A stretch of DNA of 64,000 nucleotides from Teichococcus aestuarii (GCF_003116135.1 NZ_PDOA01000001.1:248001-312000); one strand, 5' to 3'; shown: positions 26,512 to 35,409, numbered from the stretch's first letter. Program-made: numbers and translations. The notes: a model not told the origin generated them from the letters alone.

Positions 26512-27489
26512 ATGATCGCGGCGCATGCGGATTGGAGCATCGATCCGCGCAAGCGCTGGGTCAGCATCGCGCGACGGCGCGGCGGGCAGTGGCGCGCCGA
26601 GGCGCCGCGCCCGGTGGGCGACCCCGCCGGGCTGGTGGCCGGGCTGCTGGCCGAGGGCGTGCCGCTGGCGCTCGGGCTCGACCTGCCGCTGGGCCTGCCG
26701 CGCGGCTTCGCCGCCGGGCGGCCGGAGCGGGATTTCTGCCACTTCCTGCGCGGGCTGCACGCCTCGCCGGATTTCTTCCTGGTCAGCCCGACGCTGGAGA
26801 CCGTCTCGCCCGAGCGCCCCTTCTACCCGGCGCGCGGGCTGAAGGGCATGACGCGGCTGGCCCATGCCCGCGCCCTCGGCCTGCCGGACGCCGCCGGCCT
26901 CTGCCGGCTGTGCGACCTGGCCACGGCCGAGCGCCCGGCCGGCGCGCCGGTGTTCTGGACGCTGGGGGCCAACCAATCCGGCAAGGCGGCCATCGCCGCC
27001 TGGCGGGACTGGCTGGCGCCGGCCCTGGCGGTGGGCGCGCGGCTGCGCTTCTGGCCGTTCCAGGGCGGGCTGCTGGAATTGCTGGAGCCCGGCCACGCCG
27101 TGCTGGCCGAGGTGTACCCGGCCGAGGCGATGCGGCATCTCGGCATCGTCCTGCCCGGCAGCAAGCGCGACCACGAGGCGCGGCGCGCCACCGGGCCCTC
27201 CCTCCTGCTCGCCATGGCGCGGCGCGGCATGCGGCCCTCCCGCGTGCTGGAGCAGGTGGTGCTGGGCGGCTGCGGCACCGATGCCGCCGGCGAGGACCGG
27301 TTCGACAGCCTGCTCGGCCTGCTCTGCCTGATCGGCGTGCTGGATGGCGCGCGGCCGGATTTCGTGCCGGAGGACCCCTGGGTGCGGCGCTGGGAAGGCT
27401 GGGTGCTGGGGCAGACGGCCCTGCCGGCCGCCGCCACCCCGGCCGGAGTGGCGGCGGGGCCGGCGCCTCAGCCGGCGGGCGGCGCGTAG
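26512..27489 (+). CDS. DUF429-like (RNase H-fold) protein
   Basis: 325 aa soluble protein. Seen: HADWSIDPRKRWVSIA near the start (first Asp of an RNase H-like fold), LALGLDLPLGLPRGF (second strand with acidic residue), and AEVYPAEAMRHLGIVLPGSK and CGTDAAGEDRFDSLLGLLCL, which resemble the VYPAE and DalDAl motifs of DUF429 predicted nucleases. I cannot assign a substrate. Its last 22 bases overlap the end of the opposing ketopantoate reductase gene. Confidence in the family is moderate. Confidence 0.7.
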   Translation: MIAAHADWSIDPRKRWVSIARRRGGQWRAEAPRPVGDPAGLVAGLLAEGVPLALGLDLPLGLPRGFAAGRPERDFCHFLRGLHASPDFFLVSPTLETVSPERPFYPARGLKGMTRLAHARALGLPDAAGLCRLCDLATAERPAGAPVFWTLGANQSGKAAIAAWRDWLAPALAVGARLRFWPFQGGLLELLEPGHAVLAEVYPAEAMRHLGIVLPGSKRDHEARRATGPSLLLAMARRGMRPSRVLEQVVLGGCGTDAAGEDRFDSLLGLLCLIGVLDGARPDFVPEDPWVRRWEGWVLGQTALPAAATPAGVAAGPAPQPAGGA

Positions 27490-28454
27490 AGCCCGGCGGC
27501 CGTGGCGGCCTGGGTGGCCAGCGCCACGGAGAGGTCGAGCGTCGGCGTCTCCACCCCCGCCATGCGGGCGAGTTCCAGCGGCGTGCGGAACAGCGCCTCC
27601 ACCTCCATCGGCCGCCCCAATTCCAGGTCCTGCAGGATGGAGGGCTTGTGGGCGAGCTTGGAGGAGGCGGCGACGCGCTTCTCCAGGTCGTACTCGAAGG
27701 GGTGGCCGAGCGCTGCGGCGACCGCCATCGATTCGCGCATCGCCCGCAGGATGGCGGCGCGCACCGCCGGGTCCGCCAGCGTGCCGCCGATGCCCTGGCG
27801 GGAGAGGATGGTAAAGGGACCCTGGCTGAGATTGCCCATCAGCTTCGCCCACACCTCGCGCCGGATGGCCTCCGTCACCTCGCCCGAGATGCCGCCCCGC
27901 GTCAGCACGTCGGCAATGGCCTGGGCGCGCGGGGAAGGGCTGCCATTCACCTCGCCCAGGATCACCCGGTTGTTGGCGTGCTCCACCTTGATCACGCCGG
28001 GGCGGATGACGGTGCAGGCGGAATAGACCACGCCGCCCAGGGTGCGCTCCACGCCGATGGCCTCGCGCACCGCGTCGCCCGGATCGATGGCGGGCAGGCG
28101 GCGGCCGTCCAGCGGGCCGCCATGGCGGTCGAAATACCACCAGGGGATGCCGTTCATGACGAAGGCCACCGTGGTCTCCGGCCCGAGCAGCGGCCCGATC
28201 GCCTCGGCCACCTGCGGCAGGGAGGGGCCCTTGACGGTGACGATCACCGCGTCCTGCGGGCCGAGCTCGGCGGCGGTGCCGGCGGCGACGCGCACCGTGC
28301 GGGCACCGTCCGGCGCCTCGATGGTCAGCCCGTCGCGCTGGATGGCGGCAAGCTGCGGCCCGCGCGCCACCACGCTGGTCTCGGCGCCGCCCAGCGCCAG
28401 GCGGGCGGCGACATGGCCACCGATGGCGCCGGCGCCGAATACACAGATCTTCAT
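27468..28454 (-). CDS. Ketopantoate reductase family oxidoreductase
   Basis: 328 aa NADP-dependent reductase of the PanE/ApbA family. Seen: the dinucleotide motif GAGAIGGHVAARL at residues 7-19, VTVKGPSLPQV with the Lys of the family, MNGIPWW, the catalytic Lys/Asn region AKLMGNLSQGP, and KPSILQDLELGRPMEVEAL. It may be true panE, but several paralogs of this family act on other 2-oxoacids, and no other pantothenate gene is near. It lies 18 bp after the M20D gene on the same strand, so the two form an operon. The 3' end overlaps the opposing DUF429-like gene by 22 bp. Confidence 0.88.
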   Translation of the reverse strand: MKICVFGAGAIGGHVAARLALGGAETSVVARGPQLAAIQRDGLTIEAPDGARTVRVAAGTAAELGPQDAVIVTVKGPSLPQVAEAIGPLLGPETTVAFVMNGIPWWYFDRHGGPLDGRRLPAIDPGDAVREAIGVERTLGGVVYSACTVIRPGVIKVEHANNRVILGEVNGSPSPRAQAIADVLTRGGISGEVTEAIRREVWAKLMGNLSQGPFTILSRQGIGGTLADPAVRAAILRAMRESMAVAAALGHPFEYDLEKRVAASSKLAHKPSILQDLELGRPMEVEALFRTPLELARMAGVETPTLDLSVALATQAATAAGLYAPPAG

Positions 28455-28472
28455 GTCGATTTTAGCTCCGGT

Positions 28473-29672
28473 TCACGCAGGGCGCGACAGCAGGTCGAGC
28501 GCGATGCGCGAGAGCGCCTCGACTCCGGCGGGGATGCAGCCTTCGTCCGGCTGGTAGCCGGCATTGTGCAGGGCATCGCTGCGGCCCGGCGCGCCGGAGC
28601 CGATGCGCAGCTGGAAGGCCGGCACACGGCTGGCGAAGGCGGAGAAATCCTCCGACCCCATGCTCGGCTCGCCCTCCGCGACCAGACCGTCGCCGAACTG
28701 CGCGCCGAGCGCGGCGAGCGCCGGGTCCAGCACCCGGTCGTCGTTCACCAGGGCGGGCACCATGCGCTGGTAGTCCATGCTGGCCTGCACGCGGAAGCCG
28801 GTCTCGAGGCCCTGCGCCAGCCGGCGCAACGCCGCCTCGGCGGTGTCGCGCGCCGCGGCGTGCAGGGTGCGGACGGAGCCCTTCAGCGCCACGCGCTCGG
28901 GGATGATATTATAGGTGGTGCCGCCCACCGACTGCCCGATGGTGACCACCGCCGGGTGCAGCGGCTTCACCTCGCGCGAGACCACGGTCTGCGCCTGGGT
29001 GACGAAATGCGCTGCCGCCACGATCGGGTCCACCGCCGCGTAGGGGTGCGCCGCGTGGCCGGACTTGCCGCGGATGACGAGGTCGAAGCGGTCGGCCGCC
29101 GCCAGGCAGGCACCCCGCACATAGCCGAAGCGGCCGACCGGCATGTCCGGGTGGTTGTGGAAGCCCAGCGCCATGTCGATGCCATCCGCCGCGCCGTCGG
29201 CGATCATGGCGGCGGCGCCTTCCAGCGTCTCCTCGGCCGGCTGGAACACCAGCACCACGCGCCCCGCCAGGCGCGGCGCCAGCTCCTTCAGCAGCCCGGC
29301 GACGCCGAGCAGGGTGACGGTGTGGATGTCGTGCCCGCAGGCATGCATCTTGCCCGCCACGGTGCTGGCATAGGCCAGGCCCGTCTCCTCATGGATCGGC
29401 AGCGCGTCCATGTCGGCGCGGATGGCCAGCGTCGGGCCGGGCCGCTCACCCTCGATCACGCCCAGCACGCCGGTGCGGCCCACGCCGGTGCGGTGGGTGA
29501 TGCCGAGGCGGCTCAACTCCGCCGCGACAAGGCCTGCCGTGCGTGTCTCTTCAAAGGCGAGTTCGGGGTGGGCGTGAATATCGCGCCGCAAAGCGATGAG
29601 GCGGCCGCTCTGCTCCAGGGCCCGCTCATGTAGCCACTGCCCCGGGTCATTGAACAGAAATTCGTTTGTCAT
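28473..29672 (-). CDS. M20D amidohydrolase (hippurate hydrolase-like)
   Basis: 399 aa zinc/manganese amidohydrolase that removes acyl groups from N-acyl amino acids. Seen: RADMDALPIHEET, the metal ligands in MHACGHDIHTVTLLG, FQPAEETLEGAAAMI (catalytic Glu pair), GFHNHPDMPVG, and the insert domain with GKSGHAAHPYAAVDPI; MGSEDFSAF supplies the last ligand region. ATG at 29672. It is first in an operon with the ketopantoate reductase-like gene and divergent from the tctBA transporter, which suggests that the transported acid or amide is its substrate (inference). Confidence 0.92.
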   Translation of the reverse strand: MTNEFLFNDPGQWLHERALEQSGRLIALRRDIHAHPELAFEETRTAGLVAAELSRLGITHRTGVGRTGVLGVIEGERPGPTLAIRADMDALPIHEETGLAYASTVAGKMHACGHDIHTVTLLGVAGLLKELAPRLAGRVVLVFQPAEETLEGAAAMIADGAADGIDMALGFHNHPDMPVGRFGYVRGACLAAADRFDLVIRGKSGHAAHPYAAVDPIVAAAHFVTQAQTVVSREVKPLHPAVVTIGQSVGGTTYNIIPERVALKGSVRTLHAAARDTAEAALRRLAQGLETGFRVQASMDYQRMVPALVNDDRVLDPALAALGAQFGDGLVAEGEPSMGSEDFSAFASRVPAFQLRIGSGAPGRSDALHNAGYQPDEGCIPAGVEALSRIALDLLSRPA

Positions 29673-30086
29673 GCTCTGGATTGTCCCATTTTGCCAGCGG
29701 GCCGGCACTCTTCCGGAAGTATATTGCGCTGCAACATTCATGAACTTTTATTAATGAATATCTGGTGCCTTGCCCCGATGTGTTCCGGTGCCATAGGTTG
29801 CCGCTCCATTCAGCGCCTGGGGGGAGGATGCGAGGGGCAGGCCATAACCGCAATGCGGACTGAGGAGGCCGCTGGCTGGAAATGCCGACGGCCTTGCTCG
29901 CAAAGATGCTGCAAGCCGGCTGGCATGATGGCCTGACCATCGTCCCGCCCGCGTGCGGCCCTGTCCCGGCTCCGGCGGAGGCAGGGCACCCGCGTATCCA
30001 GCGGCAGCCCTCGCGGCTCGCTTATTCCGCTCTCCGAAGAAACAAGGGCGCGTGCCTGCGGCGCGTGGGTTCAAGAAGGAATCGGC
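29673..30086. other. 414-bp divergent intergenic region (M20D / tctB)
   Basis: Separates the M20D gene from tctB. The part nearest the M20D gene (about 29710-29770) is conspicuously AT-rich for this genome and holds the inverted repeat listed separately; it probably carries divergent promoters. The remaining 300 bp up to tctB contains no convincing reading frame on either strand. AAGGA 8 nt before the tctB ATG is a good ribosome site. Confidence 0.6.
29736..29759. promoter_or_regulatory. AT-rich inverted repeat, likely operator
   Basis: ATTCAT (29736-29741) and ATGAAT (29754-29759) form an inverted repeat with a 12-bp AT-rich spacer, in the AT-rich patch between the M20D gene and tctB. The half-site spacing would suit a LysR-type or similar dimeric regulator. 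No regulator gene is adjacent. Confidence 0.4.
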
Positions 30087-30680
30087 ATGAGGATCAATGC
30101 GAAAGACCTCGCCTCCGGTCTGTTACTGGTGGCGCTGGCAGTTATTGGCTTATGGCTGAACACCGAGCACACGCTTGGCTCGGCGCGGCGCATGGGCCCC
30201 GGCTACATGCCGATGCTGGTGTTCTGGCTGGAACTGGGCCTCGGCGCGATCGTGCTGGCGATCTCGCTGCGCGGCGGCTCGGATCCGCTGGAGAAGTGGA
30301 CCAAGCTTGATTTCGTCACCCTGGCCATCGCCATCGGCGTCGTGCTGGTGGCCTACCCCTTCCTGGCGGCGATGCCGGCCCTCTCGGCCAACTGGTACGC
30401 GCTGGGTATCTCGCTGCTCATCGGCTTCGCGGTCGCGGCCGTCAGCCCGGGCTGGCGCAAGCTGGCGCTGGTGCTGGCGGGCATGACGGTCTTCGGCGTG
30501 CTGCTGGAGCAGGGCGGCCTGTTCCTGGCCATCACCGCGATGGTGGTGGTGGCGGCCCTGGCCGAGCCCAAGCACCGTCCGCTCGGCGTGCTGGGCTGTG
30601 TCGTCTTCCTGCTCGCGCTCTGCTGGTGGGTGTTCATCTACGAGCTGGACATCCGCGTCAGCGTTTGGCCGACCTTCTGA
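30087..30680 (+). CDS. tctB: Tripartite tricarboxylate transporter, small subunit TctB
   Basis: 197 aa. Small four- to five-helix membrane subunit of the secondary TTT carrier. Seen: MRINAKDLASGLLLVALAVIGL, TLGSARRMGPGYMPMLVFWL (the GPGYFP-like TctB signature) and three further hydrophobic segments. It is 15 bp upstream of tctA. No TctC binding protein is adjacent; the nearest one is at 62496, over 30 kb away. Confidence 0.92.
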   Translation: MRINAKDLASGLLLVALAVIGLWLNTEHTLGSARRMGPGYMPMLVFWLELGLGAIVLAISLRGGSDPLEKWTKLDFVTLAIAIGVVLVAYPFLAAMPALSANWYALGISLLIGFAVAAVSPGWRKLALVLAGMTVFGVLLEQGGLFLAITAMVVVAALAEPKHRPLGVLGCVVFLLALCWWVFIYELDIRVSVWPTF

Positions 30681-30695
30681 GGCGCCCGGAAACCC

Positions 30696-32198
30696 ATGGA
30701 ACTGCTTTTCGCCAATCTGGCCCACGGCTTCAGCGTCGCGCTCAGCATCGACAACGTGCTGTTCGCGCTGCTCGGCGCCCTGATCGGCACGGCCATCGGC
30801 GTGCTGCCGGGCATCGGCCCGGTGGCCACCATCTCGCTGCTGCTGCCGATCACCTTCGGCCAGCCGGCCACCACCGCCATGATCATGCTCGCCGGCATCT
30901 ACTACGGCGCGCAGTATGGCGGCTCGACCACGGCCATCCTGCTGAACCTGCCGGGCGAGGTCTCCTCGGTGGTGACAACGCTGGAAGGCTACAAGATGGC
31001 GCGCAACGGCCGCGCCGGCGCGGCGCTGGCCATCTCGGCGCTGGGTTCCTTCTTCGCCGGTTCCATCGCCACCATTCTGGTCGCCGCCTCCGGCCCGCTG
31101 CTGACGAGCATCGCGCTTTCCTTCGGCCCGGCGGACTACTTCTCGCTGATGCTGCTCGGCCTCGTCATCTCCTCGGTGCTGGCACAAGGGTCGGTCATCA
31201 AGTCGATCGGCATGGTGGTGCTGGGCGTGGCGCTCGGCCTGGTCGGCACCGACGTGCAGACCGGCCAGCAGCGCTTCACCTTCGGCATTCCTGAGCTGTC
31301 GGACGGGCTGGACTTCGCCGCCATGGCGATGGGCGTCTTCGGCATCGCCGAGATCATCCTGAACCTGGAGCGTCCCGAGGTCCGCAGCGTGCTCTCCACC
31401 AAGGTGGGCAGCCTGTTCCTCACCAAGGAGGAGTGGAAGCGCGCCACCCCGTCGGTGCTGCGCGGCACGGTGCTGGGCTCGGCGCTGGGCATCCTGCCCG
31501 GTGGCGGCGCCTCGCTGGCCTCCTTCGGCTCCTACATGATGGAGCGGAAGATGTCGCGCGGTAAGGCCGACTTCGGCAACGGCGCCATCGAGGGCGTGGC
31601 CGGGCCGGAAGCCGCCAACAACGCCGCGGCGCAGACCTCCTTCATCCCGCTGCTGACGCTCGGCATCCCCTCCAACGCCGTCATGGCGCTGATGGTGGGC
31701 GCGCTGATCATCCAGGGCATCCAGCCGGGCCCCCGCATGGTGGAGAGCCAGCCGGACCTGTTCTGGGGCCTGATCTGCTCCATGTGGATCGGCAACCTGA
31801 TGCTGCTGGTCATCAACCTGCCGCTGATCGGCATGTGGGTGAAGCTGCTGCAGGTGCCCTACAAGTACATGTACCCGGCGATCCTGACTTTCTGCGCGAT
31901 CGGCGTGTATTCGATCAACAACAGCGTCTTCGGCGTCTATCAGACGGTGTTCTTCGCGATCCTTGGCTACATCTTTGCCAAGATCAAGATGGAGCCGGCG
32001 CCGCTGCTGGTGGGCTTCGTGCTCGGCCCGATGATGGAGGAGCACCTGCGCCGCGCCATGCTGCTCTCCCGCGGCGACCCGATGGTCTTCGTCGAGCGCC
32101 CGATCAGCGGCGTGCTGCTGGCGATCTGCGCCCTGGCCCTCGGCCTGATGCTGCTGCCCGGCCTGCGCAAGAAGAAAGAAGAGGCGATGGCCGGCTGA
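30696..32198 (+). CDS. tctA: Tripartite tricarboxylate transporter, large subunit TctA
   Basis: 500 aa, about 12 transmembrane segments; the ion-coupled permease of the TTT system. Seen: the duplicated signature IGVLPGIGPVATISLLLPIT (near residue 30) and LGILPGGGASLASFGSYMME (near residue 265), the GxxYGAQYGGSTTAILLN motif, and NNAAAQTSFIPLLTLGIPSNAVMALM. All are hallmark TctA features. It is followed at once by tandem terminators, so the operon is tctBA only. Confidence 0.96.
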   Translation: MELLFANLAHGFSVALSIDNVLFALLGALIGTAIGVLPGIGPVATISLLLPITFGQPATTAMIMLAGIYYGAQYGGSTTAILLNLPGEVSSVVTTLEGYKMARNGRAGAALAISALGSFFAGSIATILVAASGPLLTSIALSFGPADYFSLMLLGLVISSVLAQGSVIKSIGMVVLGVALGLVGTDVQTGQQRFTFGIPELSDGLDFAAMAMGVFGIAEIILNLERPEVRSVLSTKVGSLFLTKEEWKRATPSVLRGTVLGSALGILPGGGASLASFGSYMMERKMSRGKADFGNGAIEGVAGPEAANNAAAQTSFIPLLTLGIPSNAVMALMVGALIIQGIQPGPRMVESQPDLFWGLICSMWIGNLMLLVINLPLIGMWVKLLQVPYKYMYPAILTFCAIGVYSINNSVFGVYQTVFFAILGYIFAKIKMEPAPLLVGFVLGPMMEEHLRRAMLLSRGDPMVFVERPISGVLLAICALALGLMLLPGLRKKKEEAMAG

Positions 32199-32200
32199 TC

Positions 32201-32221
32201 CTGTAAACAGTTACAGCTTTT
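32201..32221 (+). terminator. First of two tandem terminators after tctA
   Basis: CTGTAA (32201-32206) pairs with TTACAG (32211-32216) around a 4-nt loop, followed by CTTTTAT. It starts 2 bp after the tctA stop. Confidence 0.65.
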
Positions 32222-32224
32222 ATG

Positions 32225-32264
32225 GCCGTTCTGGGTCAATTGCTCAGGACGGCTTTTCTTTTCT
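32225..32264 (+). terminator. Second tandem terminator after tctA
   Basis: GCCGTTCT (32225-32232) pairs with AGGACGGC (32246-32253), with one G-T pair, and is followed by TTTTCTTTTC. A strong intrinsic terminator separating tctBA from the downstream sugar-nucleotide gene. Confidence 0.85.
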
Positions 32265-32311
32265 AGGCCGTTCCTTATGCTGGCCTCACATTGACGAACG
32301 GAGCGGCGCAA

Positions 32312-33745
32312 ATGGCGGAAACGGGGCAGCATCGGATCGTGCCGGTGGTGTTGTGCGGCGGGACGGGCAGCCGTCTCTGGCCGCTGTCCCGCGAAGGGTT
32401 TCCCAAGCAGTTCTGGCCCCTGCTGTCACAGCAGACGATGCTGCAGGAGACGGCGAGGCGTGCCGTCGGCCCGGCCTTTGCCGATCCGCTGATCATCTCC
32501 AACCAGGAGCATCGCTTCCTGGTGGCCGAGCAGCTGCGCGAGGCGCGGATCGAGAATCCGCGCATCGTGCTCGAGCCGATGGCCCGCAACAGCGCCCCCG
32601 CCATCGCCGCCGCGGCGCTGCTGGCGCATGAGGACGACACGCGCAGCGTGCTGTGGCTGATGCCGGCTGATGCCGCCATCGGCGACACCCCCGCCATGCA
32701 CGCCGCCCTCGCCAGGGCCGCCGAGGCCGCGCGGGCCGGCCGTATCGTCACCTTCGGCATGAAGCCGACCACGCCCGAGACCGGCTACGGCTACATCGAG
32801 AGCGGCGCCCCGCTGGAGGGGCTCGACGGCGTCTCCGCCGTGAGCCGCTTCGTCGAGAAGCCCGACGCCGAGACCGCCGCCCGCTTCCTGGCCGGCGGCA
32901 GCCATCTCTGGAACTCGGGCATGTTCGTGGCCACCGCGGCCACCCTGCTGGCCGAGCTGGAGCGCTTGGCGCCCGAGCTGCTGGCGGCGGTGCGCGGCGC
33001 GGTCGAAGGCGCCACGCGCGATCTCGACTTCATCCGCCTCGACCCCGCGGCCTTCGCCCGCGCGCCGGACATCTCCATCGACTACGCGGTGATGGAGAAG
33101 ACCAGCCACGCCGCCGTGGTGCCCGCCGATCTCGGCTGGTCCGATGTCGGCTCCTGGGCGGCGCTGTGGGAGGTCTCGCCCAAGGATGCCCAGGGCAACG
33201 CCACCCATGGCCCGGTGGAGCTGTACCAGGCCCGCAACTGCTACGTCCGCACCGAGGGCATCCTGACCGGCGTCGTCGGGCTGGAGGATGCGGTGGTGGT
33301 GGTGACGGACGACGCCGTGCTGGCCATGCACCGCGACCGCGCCCAGGACGTGAAGAAGCTGCTGGAGCAGCTCAAGGCGGCCAACCGCAAGGAGGCCACC
33401 GAGCACCGCCGCATGTACCGCCCCTGGGGCCACTATGAGGGGCTGATCCAGGGCGACCGCTTCCAGGTGAAGAAGATCTCGGTCAAGCCCGGCGCCAAGC
33501 TTTCCCTGCAGAAGCACTTCCACCGCGCCGAGCACTGGGTGGTGGTGGCCGGCACCGCCATCGTCGAGCGCGACGCGGAGCGGATCATGCTGCGCGAGAA
33601 CGAATCCATCTACCTGCCGCTCGGCTGCGTGCACCGCATGGAGAACCCGGGCATGATCCCGCTCACCCTGATCGAGGTGCAGTCGGGCTCCTATCTCGGC
33701 GAGGACGACATCGTCCGCTTCGAGGACACCTACGGCCGCACCTGA
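32312..33745 (+). CDS. manC: Mannose-1-P guanylyltransferase / mannose-6-P isomerase
   Basis: 477 aa bifunctional enzyme (AlgA/XanB/CpsB type) making GDP-mannose for envelope polysaccharides. Seen: N-terminal nucleotidyltransferase with VVLCGGTGSRLWPLSREGFPKQFW, the metal/sugar motifs FVEKPDAETAARFL and WNSGMFVATA, then a C-terminal cupin isomerase domain (about residues 365-470) with RPWGHYEGLIQGDRFQVKKI, the metal motif SLQKHFHRAEHWVVVAGTA and ESIYLPLGCVHRMENPG. ATG at 32312 has GGAG upstream; a TTG at 32291 is less likely. Confidence 0.95.
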   Translation: MAETGQHRIVPVVLCGGTGSRLWPLSREGFPKQFWPLLSQQTMLQETARRAVGPAFADPLIISNQEHRFLVAEQLREARIENPRIVLEPMARNSAPAIAAAALLAHEDDTRSVLWLMPADAAIGDTPAMHAALARAAEAARAGRIVTFGMKPTTPETGYGYIESGAPLEGLDGVSAVSRFVEKPDAETAARFLAGGSHLWNSGMFVATAATLLAELERLAPELLAAVRGAVEGATRDLDFIRLDPAAFARAPDISIDYAVMEKTSHAAVVPADLGWSDVGSWAALWEVSPKDAQGNATHGPVELYQARNCYVRTEGILTGVVGLEDAVVVVTDDAVLAMHRDRAQDVKKLLEQLKAANRKEATEHRRMYRPWGHYEGLIQGDRFQVKKISVKPGAKLSLQKHFHRAEHWVVVAGTAIVERDAERIMLRENESIYLPLGCVHRMENPGMIPLTLIEVQSGSYLGEDDIVRFEDTYGRT

Positions 33746-33773
33746 GGGCCGGCTTCCGGCGGCGCGGGGCGGA

Positions 33774-34643
33774 TCAGCCCGGCGCCGCCCCTTCGGCCAT
33801 CGCCCGCACCGCCGCCGGGCTGTGGCCCGCCTCGCGCAGCGCCGCCAGGGTGGGGGCGTTGTCGCGTTTCGAGAGGCGCTTTCCGTCCGGCCCCGTGAGC
33901 AGCGGGTGGTGGCGGTAGCGCGGCGCCGGCCAGCCCAGCAGCGCCTGCAGCAGCCGGTGCAGGTCGGTCGCCGGCCGCAGGTCTTCCGCCCGTGTCACCA
34001 GCGTCACGCCCTGCAGCGCGTCGTCCTGCGTCACGCAGAGATGGTAGGAGGCGGGGATGTCCTTGCGCGCCAGCACCACGTCGCCGAAGCGCGCCGGGTC
34101 GCAGCGCAGCCGGCGCGGGCCGCCCTCCAGGCCCAGCTCCAGGAAGGCGAGGGGGCGCGCCACCCGCCGCAGCGCCGCCGCCATGTGCAGCCGCAGCGCA
34201 TAGGGCTCGCCGGCGGCGATTCGCGCCGCCCGCTCGGCCGCGCCCAGGCGGCGGCAGGTGCCGGGGTAGAGCAGCCCGTCCGGCCCGTGCGGCGCGTGGC
34301 CGATCGCCGCCACCTCGCGGGCGATGTCGGCGCGGGTGCAGAAGCAGGGGTAGAGCAGGCCCATCCCCGAGAGCCGCGCCAGCGTGGCGCCATATTCCGG
34401 CAGGTGGGCGGATTGCACCCGCACCGGCCCGTCCCAGTCCAGCCCCAGCCAAGCCAGATCCTCCAGGATGCCGGCGGTGAAGTCCGGGCGGCAGCGCACG
34501 GGGTCGATATCCTCGATGCGCAGCAGGAAGCGCCCGCCCGATTCGCGGGCGATGCGCCAGCCCAGCAGGGCGCTGTGCGCGTGGCCGAGATGCAGGCGCC
34601 CCGTGGGGCTGGGCGCGAAGCGGGTGACGGTGGTTGCGGCCAT
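33774..34643 (-). CDS. gluQ: Glutamyl-Q tRNA(Asp) synthetase
   Basis: 289 aa. Attaches glutamate to queuosine at position 34 of tRNA(Asp). Seen: RFAPSPTGRLHLGHAHSAL (the HIGH-type motif as HLGH), a zinc site in LLYPCFCTR with the later YPGTCRR, DVVLARKDIPASYHLCVTQDD and the KMSKS equivalent KRLSKRDNAPTL. It lacks the anticodon-binding half of GltX, as expected for GluQRS. ATG at 34643. It is divergent from the esterase gene 50 bp away, and its stop lies 28 bp from that of manC. Confidence 0.94.
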   Translation of the reverse strand: MAATTVTRFAPSPTGRLHLGHAHSALLGWRIARESGGRFLLRIEDIDPVRCRPDFTAGILEDLAWLGLDWDGPVRVQSAHLPEYGATLARLSGMGLLYPCFCTRADIAREVAAIGHAPHGPDGLLYPGTCRRLGAAERAARIAAGEPYALRLHMAAALRRVARPLAFLELGLEGGPRRLRCDPARFGDVVLARKDIPASYHLCVTQDDALQGVTLVTRAEDLRPATDLHRLLQALLGWPAPRYRHHPLLTGPDGKRLSKRDNAPTLAALREAGHSPAAVRAMAEGAAPG

Positions 34644-34693
34644 GGCCGATCGCGCGTAGCGGATGCGGCCGGATCGCAGCAAGGGGATGCCGC

Positions 34694-35362
34694 ATGGCCG
34701 CACTCGATGGACCGCGTTGGGGACCGAAGGCAGGGGGCGCGCCGAAGCTGCTCGTGCTGCTGCTGCACGGCTACGGCGCCGATGGCAACGACCTGATCGA
34801 CCTGGCGCCGCACTGGGCGCAGGCGGTGCCGGAGGCGCTGTTCGTCTCGCCGCACGCGCCGCAGCCCTGCGAGGGCGGGCCCTATGGCCGCCAGTGGTTC
34901 AGCCTGGCCGACCGCCGCCCGGCGCCGCTGCTGGCCGGCGCCCAGGCCGCCCGCCCGCTGCTCGACGAGCTGATCGCCCGCGAGGCCGCCGCCGCCGGCC
35001 TGCCGGAGAGCGCCGTGGTGCTGATGGGCTTCAGCCAGGGCGCGATGATGGCGCTGTTCACCGGGCTGCGCCGCAAGGCCGCGCCGGCCGGCATCATGGC
35101 CTATTCCGGCCGGCTGATCGGCGAGGAGCTGTTGCCGGACGAGATCGCCGGCCGGCCCGAGGTGCTGCTGGTGCATGGCGAGGTGGACGAGGTGGTGCCC
35201 GCCGCCAGCAGCCGCGCCGCCGAATCCGCCCTCAAGGCCGCCGGCGTGCCGGTGGAGGCGCTCTATTGCCCGCGCCTGGCGCATGGCATCGACGATGCGG
35301 GGCTCTCCGCCGGCGCCCTGTTTTTGCAGCGCGCCGCGGCCCGGCTCGGCCCCGGCGCATGA
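34694..35362 (+). CDS. Carboxylesterase/phospholipase-type alpha/beta hydrolase
   Basis: 222 aa serine esterase of the small COG0400 family. Seen: LLLHGYGADGNDLIDLAPHW (oxyanion region), SPHAPQPCEGGPYGRQWF, the nucleophile in MGFSQGAMMAL, Asp in VHGEVDEVVP and His in RLAHGIDDAG. Cytosolic, no signal peptide. ATG at 34694 preceded by AAGGGG. A strong hairpin follows it. Confidence 0.92.
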   Translation: MAALDGPRWGPKAGGAPKLLVLLLHGYGADGNDLIDLAPHWAQAVPEALFVSPHAPQPCEGGPYGRQWFSLADRRPAPLLAGAQAARPLLDELIAREAAAAGLPESAVVLMGFSQGAMMALFTGLRRKAAPAGIMAYSGRLIGEELLPDEIAGRPEVLLVHGEVDEVVPAASSRAAESALKAAGVPVEALYCPRLAHGIDDAGLSAGALFLQRAAARLGPGA

Positions 35363-35375
35363 CAGCGTGGTGAAA

Positions 35376-35409
35376 CCCGCGCGGCCGGAGGTTGCACCGG
35401 CCGCGCGGG
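35376..35409 (+). terminator. 13-bp-stem hairpin after the esterase gene
   Basis: CCCGCGCGGCCGG (35376-35388) pairs perfectly with CCGGCCGCGCGGG (35397-35409) around an 8-nt loop, beginning 13 bp after the stop. Very stable; no T-run follows. Confidence 0.7.

Noticed and set aside
25854-29633. 1259-aa open frame across cytochrome b561, panE-like and M20D genes
   Set aside because: It spans several well-supported genes on both strands and has no domain; a stop-poor shadow frame.
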